Assembly (NCBI RefSeq): GCF_000969985.1
Contig: NZ_CP009526.1
Location: 2,542,001-2,606,000 of the forward strand
Reading direction: 5' to 3'
DNA: 64,000 bases
Origin: Methanosarcina barkeri str. Wiesmoor
Lineage (GTDB): Archaea > Halobacteriota > Methanosarcinia > Methanosarcinales > Methanosarcinaceae
In this document: positions 9,227 through 18,662 of the stretch, piece after piece
How the letters are laid out: every line of letters starts with the position of its first letter
How positions within the stretch are numbered: the first letter of the stretch is position 1
Position numbers and translations under genes: made by a program
The notes under the pieces: generated by a model
The model's database searches: none
Told to the model about the DNA's origin: nothing
What the model saw: the letters and a program-made list of their open reading frames with translations, nothing else

Positions 9227-9769
9227 ATAAAATGGAAATTTGGGAAAATAGTATTGTTTTCATTAGCGGTTACAATTCTTATTAACTCAACAGCAATAGC
9301 AGAAGAAGTGAAAATTATACGAACTCTTTCAACAACTGAACCTGCTGCAAATTCAGAATTTGCTGTTACTCTTAATGTATCAGGGATGGACGTAGCTGGC
9401 ATTGTTGAAAGTATTCCTGAAGGGTTTTCTTACATTGGCACAAGCCATCCAGAAACGCAGACTAGCCAATCTAAACAAAAAATATTTTTTTCAGTTATAG
9501 GGGAAACAGAAATCACATATCGAGTAAAAGCACCTTTATCTGGAGGTGGAGCATTTACAGGAACATGGTATGATCCTCTGGATAAAACCGAAGGAGTAAT
9601 TGCAAATACAGATGTGATCGCTAAATCAAACTACTCCAGCAAATCAAACTACTCCAGCAAAAGTGAAGCGCAACCACAGGAACCTGAATCGAAAAGTACA
9701 CCTTTTTTAAGTACTGTAGCAATGATCGCGATAATTGGTTTATCAGCTTATTGTTTAAGAGATTATTAG
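9227..9769 (+). CDS. Small exported, C-terminally anchored protein of the transporter cluster (putative ATA start)
   Basis: From the ATA at 9227 the product begins with a perfect signal peptide (KWKFGKIVLFSLAVTI ... STAIA). A beta-rich domain of about 80 residues follows, then a Ser/Asn/Lys/Glu-rich linker with a tandem repeat (KSNYS twice) and a C-terminal membrane helix ending in Arg-Asp-Tyr. It would sit on the outer face of the membrane. The start is odd: AGGAGG (9214-9219) lies 7 nt before ATA 9227, while the ATG at 9232 is out of frame. Upstream in-frame starts (ATG 9173, TTG 9146) lack a good ribosome site and would put about 18-27 residues before the signal peptide. A one-base insertion near the start is another explanation. 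It is probably co-transcribed with the transporter. Confidence 0.7.
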   Translation: MKWKFGKIVLFSLAVTILINSTAIAEEVKIIRTLSTTEPAANSEFAVTLNVSGMDVAGIVESIPEGFSYIGTSHPETQTSQSKQKIFFSVIGETEITYRVKAPLSGGGAFTGTWYDPLDKTEGVIANTDVIAKSNYSSKSNYSSKSEAQPQEPESKSTPFLSTVAMIAIIGLSAYCLRDY

Positions 9770-9799
9770 AGCGGGAGAAGAACACAGTAGGTGTTTAAA

Positions 9800-11083
9800 A
9801 TGAATACAACTGTAAAAAGAAAGTTATTTGTAGGTATCTTATTGTGCTTCTTAATGTCTTTGAGAATATGTGTGGCTAGTGCAGCAATTCCAGGGGATCT
9901 GAATAATGATAACATGATCTCTAGAGCAGAACTTTCAGATGCAATTATCTCATACATGAAGTTTACATATACCGGAGAAAATGTGAAGTGTCTTGAAAAG
10001 GATATGTTGCGAGAAACCGCAAGAAAGCATTTTACAATAACTGTGACTGATCTTGCTGGAAGAGAAGTTACTGTTCCTACAAGAGTCGAAAGAGTTGTTT
10101 TAGGTCAGTCTCTTTATATTCAGGAATTTGCCGCTCTAGAAGGTGAAAATTTTACAGAAAAAATAGTTGGTTGGGGTTCAGAACTTGAAACTTATGACAT
10201 AGATACCTACAATGAATATCTAAATAAGTACCCTGAAATAGAAAACATTCCTGCAGTCGGATCTCTTAATAAAAATACATTTGATACAGAAGCTATTATT
10301 TCTCTTAATCCTGACCTTGTTATAATGCCATTAATGATGAAAGAGATCGCACAAAAGAGTACTGAAAATCTGGAAAATGCCGGAATTCCCGTTCTTTTTG
10401 TAGATTTCTGGAAAGACCCTTTAGAAAATACACAGAAGAGCATACTAGTAATGGGTCAAGTACTGGGTAGGGAAAAAAGAGCAGAAGATATTTCTAGATT
10501 TTACGGGGAACAGATGGATAAGGTTTATTCAGTCCTGAATAGCGAGGAAGAAAATGATACAAAACAGAAAGTTTACGTTGAATATGGTTCATTTGGCCCA
10601 TCTCAGTATGGAATGACTTTTAGTACCTCAAACTGGGGACCAATGATCACAAAATTAAATGGTATAAACGTTGCCGAAGGTGTTGCAAGTATGGCTCCCA
10701 TAGATCCGGAATACCTTCTGGCTGAAAATCCTGATATCATAATAATAGCTGGCCAGTACTGGCCAGAGAGTAAAGATTCAATGATACTTGGATATGCAAC
10801 AAATCTAAATGAATCCAGAAAACGTCTTCAAGGTTTCTGTACCCGCTCAGGATGGAACACACTTAATGCAGTAAAAAATAATAATATTCATGGGATTCAT
10901 CAAGGTATTAGTTATCATATATATAATTTTGCGGGAATTCAGGCACTTGCTAAATGGATGTATCCAGAGAAATTTGCTGATTTAGATCCGGAAGCAAATT
11001 TAAGAGAATTTCATGAGAGATATCTGCCTATTGATTATAATGGTGTGTGGATCTTGGATATTGGGGAGGCGCAAGAGAAATGA
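9800..11083 (+). CDS. ABC transporter solute-binding protein, iron/corrinoid type, with N-terminal dockerin-like segment
   Basis: After a signal peptide comes a dockerin- or EF-hand-like stretch (GDLNNDNMISRAEL, about residues 34-47), then a FecB/BtuF-type binding domain (VTDLAGREVTVPTRVERVV and LNPDLVIMP). The latter binds ferric siderophores, haem or corrinoids; the ligand cannot be told from sequence. ATG 9800 is used; GTG 9791 in frame is an alternative. The gene starts 30 bp after the anchored protein and its stop overlaps the permease start (ATGA), so the set is one operon. The calcium-binding-like segment before the binding domain recalls other methanogen surface proteins. Confidence 0.85.
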   Translation: MNTTVKRKLFVGILLCFLMSLRICVASAAIPGDLNNDNMISRAELSDAIISYMKFTYTGENVKCLEKDMLRETARKHFTITVTDLAGREVTVPTRVERVVLGQSLYIQEFAALEGENFTEKIVGWGSELETYDIDTYNEYLNKYPEIENIPAVGSLNKNTFDTEAIISLNPDLVIMPLMMKEIAQKSTENLENAGIPVLFVDFWKDPLENTQKSILVMGQVLGREKRAEDISRFYGEQMDKVYSVLNSEEENDTKQKVYVEYGSFGPSQYGMTFSTSNWGPMITKLNGINVAEGVASMAPIDPEYLLAENPDIIIIAGQYWPESKDSMILGYATNLNESRKRLQGFCTRSGWNTLNAVKNNNIHGIHQGISYHIYNFAGIQALAKWMYPEKFADLDPEANLREFHERYLPIDYNGVWILDIGEAQEK

Positions 11084-12123
11084 AATCTGCAAACAGAGAT
11101 ACATATAATACTATAATAAAGCAAAAATCTCTTTATTTCATTTGTTTTGCAATTGCAGTATTCCTTGCATTTTTAACAGATATTGCAGTAGGATCTTCAT
11201 CACTTTCTGTTTATGACGTCTTTTCAACAATAATTTCACCACATTTAAACGATCCTAATACAACTGTCATTGTCTGGGATTTTAGATTACCTAAAGCTCT
11301 GATGGCAATTATTGTCGGTGCATCTCTCGCTGTAGCTGGCGCGGAAGTACAAACTATTCTTGATAATCCTCTGGCGAGCCCGTACACACTCGGCATATCA
11401 GCTGCTGCTGGCTTTGGTGCTGCTCTTGCTGTAGTTTTCGGACTAGGCACAATCCCTTTTGCTGGAAGTATCCTTGTTTCTATTAATGCTTTTATTTTTT
11501 CATTTATCTCATTTTCTATAATATGCCTTATCGCTAAAATAAAAAATGCCAGCAAAGAGATTATGATTCTTACTGGAGTCTCCCTATTATTTTTGTTCCA
11601 GGCACTAATATCTTTACTTGAATATTTAGCAACAGATGAGCAGCTTCAAAAAATAGTATTTTGGTTATTTGGCAGTTTCGAGAACTCCTCCTGGTCTACA
11701 GTATTAATTTGTTTTGTTATATTTATTATCATCGTTCCATTACTTGCCATTAATTCTTGGAAACTTACAGCACTAAAACTGGGAGACGAGAAGGCCAAAA
11801 GTTTAGGAATTAACGTTGAAAAACTACGCTTAAAAGTGATCATTTGCGTAACTATCCTTACAGCATCTGCTGTATGTTTTGTTGGTACAATAGGTTTTGT
11901 AGGTCTCGTTCCACCTCATATAGCTCGAATTCTTACAGGTGAAGATCAGAGGTACTTCATACCTTTGTCTGCACTTTTAGGGTCGCTTTTTCTATCTTTG
12001 GCTTCGATTGGCGGGAAGATAGTTTGTCACAAAGGTGTATTCCCTATAGGAATTGCCACTTCTATGATAGGTGTTCCTTTCTTTTTATCGTTAATTATAA
12101 TGAAAAGGAGCGAGTCCTTTTGA
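11080..12123 (+). CDS. ABC transporter permease, FecCD family
   Basis: The 347-aa integral membrane protein has the FecCD signatures: WDFRLPKALMAIIVGASLAVAG, NPLASPYTLGISAAAGFG, and VGTIGFVGLVPPHIARILTG near the end. About nine to ten membrane helices are expected; the family works as a homodimer. ATG 11080 overlaps the stop of the binding-protein gene and has GGGGAGG upstream. An in-frame start at 11047 would lie inside the previous gene and is unlikely. It imports the ligand of the binding protein, powered by the next gene product. Confidence 0.92.
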   Translation: MKSANRDTYNTIIKQKSLYFICFAIAVFLAFLTDIAVGSSSLSVYDVFSTIISPHLNDPNTTVIVWDFRLPKALMAIIVGASLAVAGAEVQTILDNPLASPYTLGISAAAGFGAALAVVFGLGTIPFAGSILVSINAFIFSFISFSIICLIAKIKNASKEIMILTGVSLLFLFQALISLLEYLATDEQLQKIVFWLFGSFENSSWSTVLICFVIFIIIVPLLAINSWKLTALKLGDEKAKSLGINVEKLRLKVIICVTILTASAVCFVGTIGFVGLVPPHIARILTGEDQRYFIPLSALLGSLFLSLASIGGKIVCHKGVFPIGIATSMIGVPFFLSLIIMKRSESF

Positions 12124-12893
12124 AATTAGAGATTAATAATTTTTCATTCAGTTACAATTCATCTCTTATTTTCAATGAAATGAATTTCAAGATAGAATCA
12201 AAGATTACAGCACTGATAGGTCCAAATGCTGCAGGTAAGTCAACTCTCTTGAGATGTATAGCTGGAGTATTGGACCCTAAAGGAACGATAATGTTTGATG
12301 GAAAAGATGTGAAGAGTTTTGAAAAAAAAGACCTGATACGTTTAAGAAGCTACCTTCCTCAAGAGTCAAAAATAACCGGTTCTTTAACCGTGTTTGAAAT
12401 TCTTCTTCTGGGAATGGCAAATTCTTTATTCTGGAAGGTAAACGAGGCGGATCTTGAAGCAGTTTCGAATGTACTGAAGTACCTAGGAATTGAAGATTTA
12501 GCTCTAAGAAGTATTAGTGAATTAAGTGGTGGACAAAAGCAAATGGTTTTCATTGCTCAATCCTTAATTAGAGACCCCAAACTCCTTTTAATGGATGAGC
12601 CAACTAATGGTTTAGACCTGAAATATCAATTAGAGCTTTTTGAATTAATACAAAAAATAACACTAGAAAAGGGTATGACTACTATAATTGCCTTGCACGA
12701 TCTTAATCTAGCAGCCAGATTTGCCGACAATATAGTCGTTATGAGCAAGGGAGAAATTTATGCATCAGGTTCTCCATCTTCGGTCTTAACGCAAAAAACT
12801 ATAGAATCTGTCTATGGGATAAATGCTCGGATTAGTATTGACGACGACGGGGTTCCGTGGATAAAGCCAATTAATTCAATTAAGAATAAGTGA
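12120..12893 (+). CDS. ABC transporter ATP-binding protein, FecE/BtuD type
   Basis: The 257-aa ATPase has Walker A GPNAAGKST, the Q-loop in LPQES, signature LSGGQKQMVFIAQ, Walker B LLLMDEPTNGLD and the switch His in ALHDLNL. I use the TTG at 12120, which overlaps the permease stop (TTGA) and has AAGGAG 10 nt upstream. An in-frame start at 12024 would lie inside the permease. It is the energising subunit of the iron or corrinoid importer. Confidence 0.93.
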   Translation: MKLEINNFSFSYNSSLIFNEMNFKIESKITALIGPNAAGKSTLLRCIAGVLDPKGTIMFDGKDVKSFEKKDLIRLRSYLPQESKITGSLTVFEILLLGMANSLFWKVNEADLEAVSNVLKYLGIEDLALRSISELSGGQKQMVFIAQSLIRDPKLLLMDEPTNGLDLKYQLELFELIQKITLEKGMTTIIALHDLNLAARFADNIVVMSKGEIYASGSPSSVLTQKTIESVYGINARISIDDDGVPWIKPINSIKNK

Positions 12894-13420
12894 TAGGATG
12901 ATATAGCTTATTATTGATACTTTAGAATAAAATGTAGGTCACAACAAGTGTTTTGCCATTTCTTCAATTAATTCGAAATTATGCACTTGAAGTGCCAGAT
13001 CAAGCATAGTAAGCACTGCAGTTTAGATCTGCATTTTATATATTTGAATTTAGCATATGTATTTTGGCTTTGTAGAAAACTTATCTAGACAAGCTTCAAG
13101 ATGTTACAAACAAATTGTAAGATGAGATTATGTCTAGAACTTACACAGTTGAACTGGAAAATCAGCATCATTAGACCATTAACTATATAAAATGTGACTT
13201 TAATCCGCAGTCGTTGCCGTAATTGATTTTTTTCCTATAGTGCATAGTAGTTATATAGAATAAATTGAATTTTTCATTCATTTTGATATTTGCGAGTTGT
13301 AAATTCACATTTTAAATTAATGTTGACAAAAAAATATTTTTGATACATTGGTTTTAATTTTTAACTATTAATCTTTCCAGAACTGTTTGCCATTTTGATC
13401 AAAGTACCAGATTTTATAGA
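12894..13420. other. Gap of about 530 bp, no gene seen
   Basis: AT-rich sequence in which all frames are closed or very short. It leads into the long hairpin repeat. Confidence 0.6.
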
Positions 13421-13655
13421 TGAGCCTATCCAAAAACTTATTTTATTCTAAATTATCATGAGTTTTCGGGATTATTTTAGTGATTAGGTATTCAATTGAT
13501 TGTTCCAAATACGAGATTCAAAAAGAGGTCATCTCAAAACTTGAAATTTGCTTCTTGGACCTTGTATTTTGAATAATCAATCAAGCTCATGATCATGAAA
13601 ATAATTCTGAGAATTCCCAATGATTAAGAGTAAAGTGGCTTTTGGGATCGGCTCA
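13421..13655. repeat. Long imperfect palindrome (MITE-like hairpin element)
   Basis: Arms of about 95 bp (13421-13514 and 13561-13655) are imperfect reverse complements around a 46-bp centre. Outer ends read TGAGCCTATCC and TTTTGGGATCGGCTCA. A third end-like copy (TTTTGGGATCAGTTCA) lies at 13671-13686. A related half-size copy is at 31714-31845. Confidence 0.75.
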
Positions 13656-13790
13656 AAATCAAATTATGAGTTTTGGGATCAGTTCACGATTTAACTTTAA
13701 GGACGCTGTTACGTTTTTTTGGATAGTCTCTTAGGCAAGATAGCCAGTTATTTATGTGAAATAATTAATCTGAATATGGGGGAATTAGTG

Positions 13791-14060
13791 ATGGCATCGA
13801 AATTTTCTGCTGAGTTGGAACCTATAATAATGGACAAATTAAAGATTGCACCTGAAGATCGTATTGATATTAGACTATTTCTGGAAAAAGATTCAATCCT
13901 TGAGAAAGTGACACTTGAACTTGAGGCAAAAGGACTGGTAATTACAGATACTCAAGAAGGTCCAGATGTCATAATCAGAGGAAATACTGCGATAAAGAAC
14001 CTTTCTAAAATTGAGGCCGTTGCAGAAGTAGACAGAATCGAACATGACCATCCCCTCTAA
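13791..14060 (+). CDS. Small hypothetical protein (89 aa)
   Basis: The frame begins with ATG 13791 after a GGGGGAA ribosome site (in-frame ATG 13776 is less well placed). The protein is acidic with a regular alpha/beta pattern (IDIRLFLEKDS, KVTLELEAKGL, PDVIIRGNTAIKNL, EAVAEVDRIEHD). The strand-helix-strand order recalls small inhibitor or propeptide folds, but I cannot assign a family. No signal or membrane segment is seen. It stands alone between two large gaps. Confidence 0.6.
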   Translation: MASKFSAELEPIIMDKLKIAPEDRIDIRLFLEKDSILEKVTLELEAKGLVITDTQEGPDVIIRGNTAIKNLSKIEAVAEVDRIEHDHPL

Positions 14061-15109
14061 TGGTGGTTCCTGGTACTAAGTACATCGGTTCTTAACATTT
14101 CAAAGCAGGATACATAGAGGGCAAGTTTAATTTAACTGTGATAATGAGAAAGCTGTAAAACTGAATGAATACAGATAGTAAAAAGATAGATAGCAATAGC
14201 TATTTATGATTCATTAAATGGTTATTTTGCTTCATCTTACAATGTAGCGTCTATGAATTCGTTATGAAATGAGTTCGTTATGAAATGAGTTGAGGCTTTG
14301 CCAAAATTGATGAAAAGGCGTTAAAGGCAAAAAAATAGTTCAAAATGGCTTATTTAATCAAAAAATTACATCTAGTGCCTTTAAATAACAGCGCAAAATG
14401 TAGATGAACATATAATTTAGTGATAAAAGCTTAATTAATGCTACATACTATTGATAAATTAATATTTTATATGATCTTCTTCTACAACTTGAATATGTAT
14501 ATGAATATTAATTATGTGTTTAAAATTTAAATAGGGTATTTTTCTTTATTACATAATTAAAAAGTGCCATAATTAAAATTAGTGACATAAAATTTTATTA
14601 AATCAAATTTACACTGCATTAATCAAATTTTTTTGCAAAATAAATATTATTACCTAATATTATTGAAAAATAAGGAATCTTGCAGAAAATAGTGGAACCT
14701 CAGTTTATTATGAAATGAGTTTATTATGAAACTGTTGTATCCTGAAATTATTTTGCAGACTCAAAACCATTTGGCTCCAATACATGATACAGCAGCAGAC
14801 GACGCAAAATGTTAAACGTTTAGTGAATTTCAACTCCATTTTTGTATTGTGAAATGATTACGTAAAATGAAGCAAATTTGAAGTTGGACTAAAATAATGG
14901 GTCACATGTATACGATATATAACTGCAATAAAAGAAATTAAAAAAGCGAAATAATTTTAGGATAAAACAATGTGCCTGAGGAATAATTATCAGATAAAGT
15001 ATGGGGAAAAGTAAAATGGCTTTTATCTTTTTGACACTGATATACTACTCTCTATCACCTCAAGTCTATAGGCTATTCTTAACCAGTATTAACCCCGTAA
15101 AGGCTACCG
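14061..15109. other. Gap of about 1,050 bp, no gene seen
   Basis: Very AT-rich. It holds two short direct repeats of the same kind (GTTATGAAATGAGTT twice near 14256-14291 and a TTATTATGAAA variant near 14703-14730). No open frame of note on either strand. Confidence 0.6.
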
Positions 15110-15265
15110 TCATAACAAGTACGAGATGATTGCAAGTATGATAAAGATTATGACGAGCCACTTTGCAATATCCATTGATAAACCGGCAACTCCCCTTGCG
15201 CCCAGTATATATGCAATCAATGCCAATATTAGAAAGACCACAGCAAGTCCTATCAAACCCGGCAT
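15110..15265 (-). CDS. DUF1328 small membrane protein (YtjA family), 51 aa
   Basis: The ATG at 15265 opens a 51-residue frame ending with TGA at 15110. It encodes two membrane helices ([20 protein letters not shown] and [16 protein letters not shown]) joined by a short loop [14 protein letters not shown]. This layout is that of DUF1328 proteins, small inner-membrane proteins of unknown function often linked to stress. GGGGGAG lies upstream of the start. Open frames on both strands overlap it but are much less protein-like. The gene is monocistronic. Confidence 0.85.
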   Translation of the reverse strand: MPGLIGLAVVFLILALIAYILGARGVAGLSMDIAKWLVIIFIILAIISYLL

Positions 15266-15484
15266 ATTCCACTCCCCCAGTGATTATTTATTCAATAAAT
15301 CAATAATTATATTAAAGCAATTATTAGATTAAAGGTATTTATAATTTGACTGTCAAAGTAAGTGACTTTCTCATAAATGGACATCTTTTTTTTAATTGAA
15401 ATAGTCTCTTTTAACTCTGAAGACGAGAAGTCCCCTTCTTCAACAATAGTCCCCTTCCTCGACAATTTCTGGCGAAAGCCGGAA

Positions 15485-15560
15485 AGTGGCAGGTGGAGGA
15501 TGAAAGCTGTCAACTTCCTTACCTTCTTTTGTAGGCGACAGGAAGGGGTAGTTCACAGTA
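15485..15560 (-). mobile_element. Solo end of an IS200/IS605-type element (relic)
   Basis: The 12-mer GTGAACTACCCC (minus strand, 15545-15556) is identical to the tip-proximal sequence of the TnpB element at 5356-5367, and is followed by a hairpin-like stretch and a similar CTTTCATCCTCC segment. No transposase gene is left. Confidence 0.45.
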
Positions 15561-15764
15561 CAAATTATATTCTAAGCCCTTCCTGTCTATCATAATGAAA
15601 TGGCGGAGGGTTCCGTATTTTTATAACCCTATCTGGTTAGACCGAAGCGACAGAACAAATATACAAACCAAGAACTTTATAAACATTAGGAATTTGTCTC
15701 TCATTGAAAATGTAAAGACTGATATTAAATAAATAAAGAAGAATAATATCTGGAAACAAGGATA

Positions 15765-15925
15765 GCGAAAAGAAAGATAGAAAGGAATAATTGGAAAAAA
15801 GAAAGATAGAGAGGAAGAGTAGGAAAAAGAAAGATAGAAAGGAATAATTGGAAAAAAGAAAGATAGAGAGGAAGAGTAGGAAAAAGAAAGATAGAGAGGA
15901 AGAGTAGGAAAAAGAAAGATAGAGA
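15765..15925. repeat. Purine-rich tandem repeat (GGAAAAAGAAAGATAGA-type units)
   Basis: About five imperfect units of 26-32 bp built from GGAAAAA, AAGATAGA and GGAAGAGTA. The long open frame on the opposite strand is just the repeat translated (Phe/Ser/Leu-rich) and is not accepted as a gene. Confidence 0.85.
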
Positions 15926-15986
15926 AGAAGATAAAGAAAAAGGATAGAATCAAAGAAAACTGAAAGAGACTAAAGGACAGGAAGCC

Positions 15987-17171
15987 TTATGGAACAATCT
16001 TTCTGGCTTCGATATAATACCTCTTCTCGTTTTCCTTTCCAAGAGAAAACGATTTTCTCGGAAGAACCCCTTTCTTTTTAATAAGAGAAAAGAAATCGCT
16101 CTTTTTCAATGGGGGAAGGAAGAAACCGATATTACCCTGTTTTTTTCCAAGTTTTTCCACAACTTCAGGATCATGTTCATATTCGATTGAATAATTATCA
16201 ATGATCTCGTCAAGGGTTTCGACCTCAAGATCGTATACGGGATTATCAAAAATCAGCATGCCAGACCTGTCTTTTGTAATAAACCCTATTGAATGTCCTG
16301 CAACCGGAAAATCGGCATTTGAGATAGAAGGTCTGGTTTCTTCGATTCTTGCATCAAATTTTTTGAGCAGCTCTTCAGGTTCAATTCCGCTTACAACTCT
16401 GTGAATAGGTTCAAAGGAAAGTCCGGGGTCGTGAACATTTACAAGCTCAACCATTGCGTATCTTGCAGGATGATCGGCCTGTACAGTCCCTTTAATTTGT
16501 TCCCAGAAGCTCTTTGCAGCAGCAAGGCTGTGGTTTCCATCACCAACAAGAAGTGTTTCCAGGTTCAGGATTTTATCCGAAATTTCTGTAATTATCTTTT
16601 CATCACTGATCCTGTAACCCGCGATGTGACCGCCGTTTTCCATCAGGTTAAAATCATAAACTTTGTTCTCTTCACAAACAAAATCATCAGGGTTTCTGGG
16701 AATAACCGAGAAATAAGGATCATCATATAACACTAAGATGTGCGAGAGTTCCAGTTCTGCATTTTCCCTTATCCTGACTCTTGCAGGAAGCCTTTCTTTA
16801 ATAGTGCCTTCCGTTGGTTTGATAAACGAGTCGGACCCGTTGAACTGGTATTCTTCCAGGTCTATTGCAACAACAAGTCCGGTTCTTTCCTTACCTGAGA
16901 CCAAACGCCTTACGAGAATAAAACAGGGGCCGTGGTCAACGAGAAGTTTTTTGTAGTCACTTAGGGTTTTATGAATCTTATTTACTCTATTTTCATCTAG
17001 CGGAAGATATATTTCCGGATAAATTAAGTTAAAAGTAGAGGGGGCATCTCCAATAAATTCTTCAACTCTTTTCCAGTACTCCGGGTCCTGAGTGTGCTGA
17101 TCACAGGCAATCACTGCCCACTTTTCCCAATTATCTTTTGGAAGAAGAATGCGTGGAACATGTAAAACCAT
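15987..17171 (-). CDS. DUF1015 family protein
   Basis: The 394-aa product matches the DUF1015 pattern: an N-terminal VIACDQHTQDPEYWKRVEEF, a central VGDGNHSLAAAK (residues about 208-219, the family's Asp-Gly-x-His motif), and a C-terminal IGFFLPPL segment. The family is widespread in bacteria and archaea; its function is not established. Length is normal. No signal peptide or membrane segment is seen. It is followed after about 120 bp (upstream on the same strand) by the MBL-rhodanese gene, but AT-rich spacing suggests separate transcripts. Confidence 0.85.
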   Translation of the reverse strand: MVLHVPRILLPKDNWEKWAVIACDQHTQDPEYWKRVEEFIGDAPSTFNLIYPEIYLPLDENRVNKIHKTLSDYKKLLVDHGPCFILVRRLVSGKERTGLVVAIDLEEYQFNGSDSFIKPTEGTIKERLPARVRIRENAELELSHILVLYDDPYFSVIPRNPDDFVCEENKVYDFNLMENGGHIAGYRISDEKIITEISDKILNLETLLVGDGNHSLAAAKSFWEQIKGTVQADHPARYAMVELVNVHDPGLSFEPIHRVVSGIEPEELLKKFDARIEETRPSISNADFPVAGHSIGFITKDRSGMLIFDNPVYDLEVETLDEIIDNYSIEYEHDPEVVEKLGKKQGNIGFFLPPLKKSDFFSLIKKKGVLPRKSFSLGKENEKRYYIEARKIVP

Positions 17172-17291
17172 GGTATGTTAAAAAAAGAGAGAGAATATAA
17201 AGATTTCTAAATTCCTTTTCTGAGTACACAGCTTAAAGAAAAAAATAAGCTTGTAAAAATAAGTTTATAAAATCTAAATTTATAAAAAAGT

Positions 17292-18662
17292 TTATTTTAC
17301 TGTGTTGTATCCGGCATTTTTCCATGCAGTCATGCTGCCAAGCACATTAGATACATTATTATAGCCATGCTTCTTTAAAATCGAAGCTGCTATACTGGAA
17401 CGCCTGGAACTATCACAATAAACAATTACCCGAGAGTCCTTCGGGACTTTATCAAGATTTTCTTCAAGCTCCCCAACGTATATATTTTTAGCTCCCTGAA
17501 TATGTCCTTCATCCCATTCTTTCTCCTTTCTCACATCCAGTAGTGTCATCTCCTCGTGCTTCTCCAGTTTATTCTTCAGATCGTGGACCGAGATGAGACT
17601 AACTTCGTCTACAGTTAAGGCTTTCATATACCAGGCTGAAATTCCGCCGCTCAAAAAACCCTTTATATTATCATAACCCAGACGGACCAGATACCTTATA
17701 GCGGCTTCAAGCTGTTCTTTTTCCTCCAGCACTAGGAGTATGGGTTTATTATAAGGAAGAACCCAGCCCGCAAATGAAGGTACTCCTCCGAGCCAGATGC
17801 TGTAGGAGTTTCTTATATGCGTTCCTCCAAAGGAGTGAGGCATGCGCGTATCAACGATCACTGCTCCTTTTTCTATTTCCGTCCGGAACTCCGCGGGTGA
17901 AAGCGGTTTAGGAGTAGGTAGGCCCTGCAGCAGAGGAGCTCCTTGCAGGTTGTACTGTTCCATTTTCTTGAAGTAAGGAGGAAAATCGAGCTGTTCTTCA
18001 AGTTTGAACTTGATAAACTCTTCCCTGTTTGTCTTCTGCAGAGCAGGGTTCTGTACGCGCTCAAGTCCAAGCGTACTGTAGTCCCGTTTGGCGATAGCTC
18101 CCCCACAAACCGAGCCTGAGCCATGTGCAGGACATAGTATTACTCCATCTCCCAGTGGAAGAATTTTGTTAAATATGCTATCATAGAGATTTGCTGCCAG
18201 TCTTGGAGCTTCCTCTGGGCCATAGAGATCGATTCTTCCGGTATCGCCTACAAACAGTGCATCTCCCGTAAAAACCATTACCGGTTCTTTTCCTGTATCA
18301 AGGTCTGCCAGGAAGTAGGACATACTCTCATCGGTATGTCCCGGAGTATGTAAAGCCGTCAATTTCATTGAACCGAAATCGAACTCCTGGCCTTCATTTA
18401 AGTAGTTCCCATATTTGAAACCCACTCCATGACCATGATAAATCTCTGCGTCTGTAAGCTTCTTCAATTCCAGGGAACCAATTACGTAGTCTTCATTTCT
18501 GTGGGTTTCAAAAATATATTTTATGTTCATGCCTTCTCTTCTGGCAAGCTCGACATAGACCTGACAGTCTCTTCGAGGATCGATAACTATGGCTTCATTT
18601 TCCGAACCAATGAAATAAGAAAGATGAGCCAGACCTTCCGATTTAATGCGTTCAAATTTCAA
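17292..18662 (-). CDS. Metallo-beta-lactamase-fold protein with two rhodanese domains
   Basis: Residues 1-200 form an MBL domain related to persulfide dioxygenases (HTPGHTDES, FTGDALFVGDTGRIDLYG, CPAHGSGSVCGG). Two rhodanese domains follow, about 260-360 (no catalytic Cys; LLVLEEKEQ at the loop) and 370-456 (VIVYCDSSRRSS, with Cys in the active loop). The canonical MBL HxHxDH is replaced by THRNEDY, so two metal ligands are missing or altered; I believe this variant recurs in this subfamily. The protein likely handles sulfane sulfur or persulfides in the cytoplasm. Length 456 aa is as expected for MBL plus two rhodaneses. Confidence 0.85.
   Translation of the reverse strand: MKFERIKSEGLAHLSYFIGSENEAIVIDPRRDCQVYVELARREGMNIKYIFETHRNEDYVIGSLELKKLTDAEIYHGHGVGFKYGNYLNEGQEFDFGSMKLTALHTPGHTDESMSYFLADLDTGKEPVMVFTGDALFVGDTGRIDLYGPEEAPRLAANLYDSIFNKILPLGDGVILCPAHGSGSVCGGAIAKRDYSTLGLERVQNPALQKTNREEFIKFKLEEQLDFPPYFKKMEQYNLQGAPLLQGLPTPKPLSPAEFRTEIEKGAVIVDTRMPHSFGGTHIRNSYSIWLGGVPSFAGWVLPYNKPILLVLEEKEQLEAAIRYLVRLGYDNIKGFLSGGISAWYMKALTVDEVSLISVHDLKNKLEKHEEMTLLDVRKEKEWDEGHIQGAKNIYVGELEENLDKVPKDSRVIVYCDSSRRSSIAASILKKHGYNNVSNVLGSMTAWKNAGYNTVK

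Noticed and set aside
15066-15332. Two 68-aa frames on opposite strands
   Set aside because: Both overlap the DUF1328 gene, which has a much better start and protein pattern.
15621-15953. Open frame of 110 aa rich in Phe/Ser/Leu on the minus strand
   Set aside because: It is the translation of a purine-rich tandem repeat; there is no start context and no protein-like variation.
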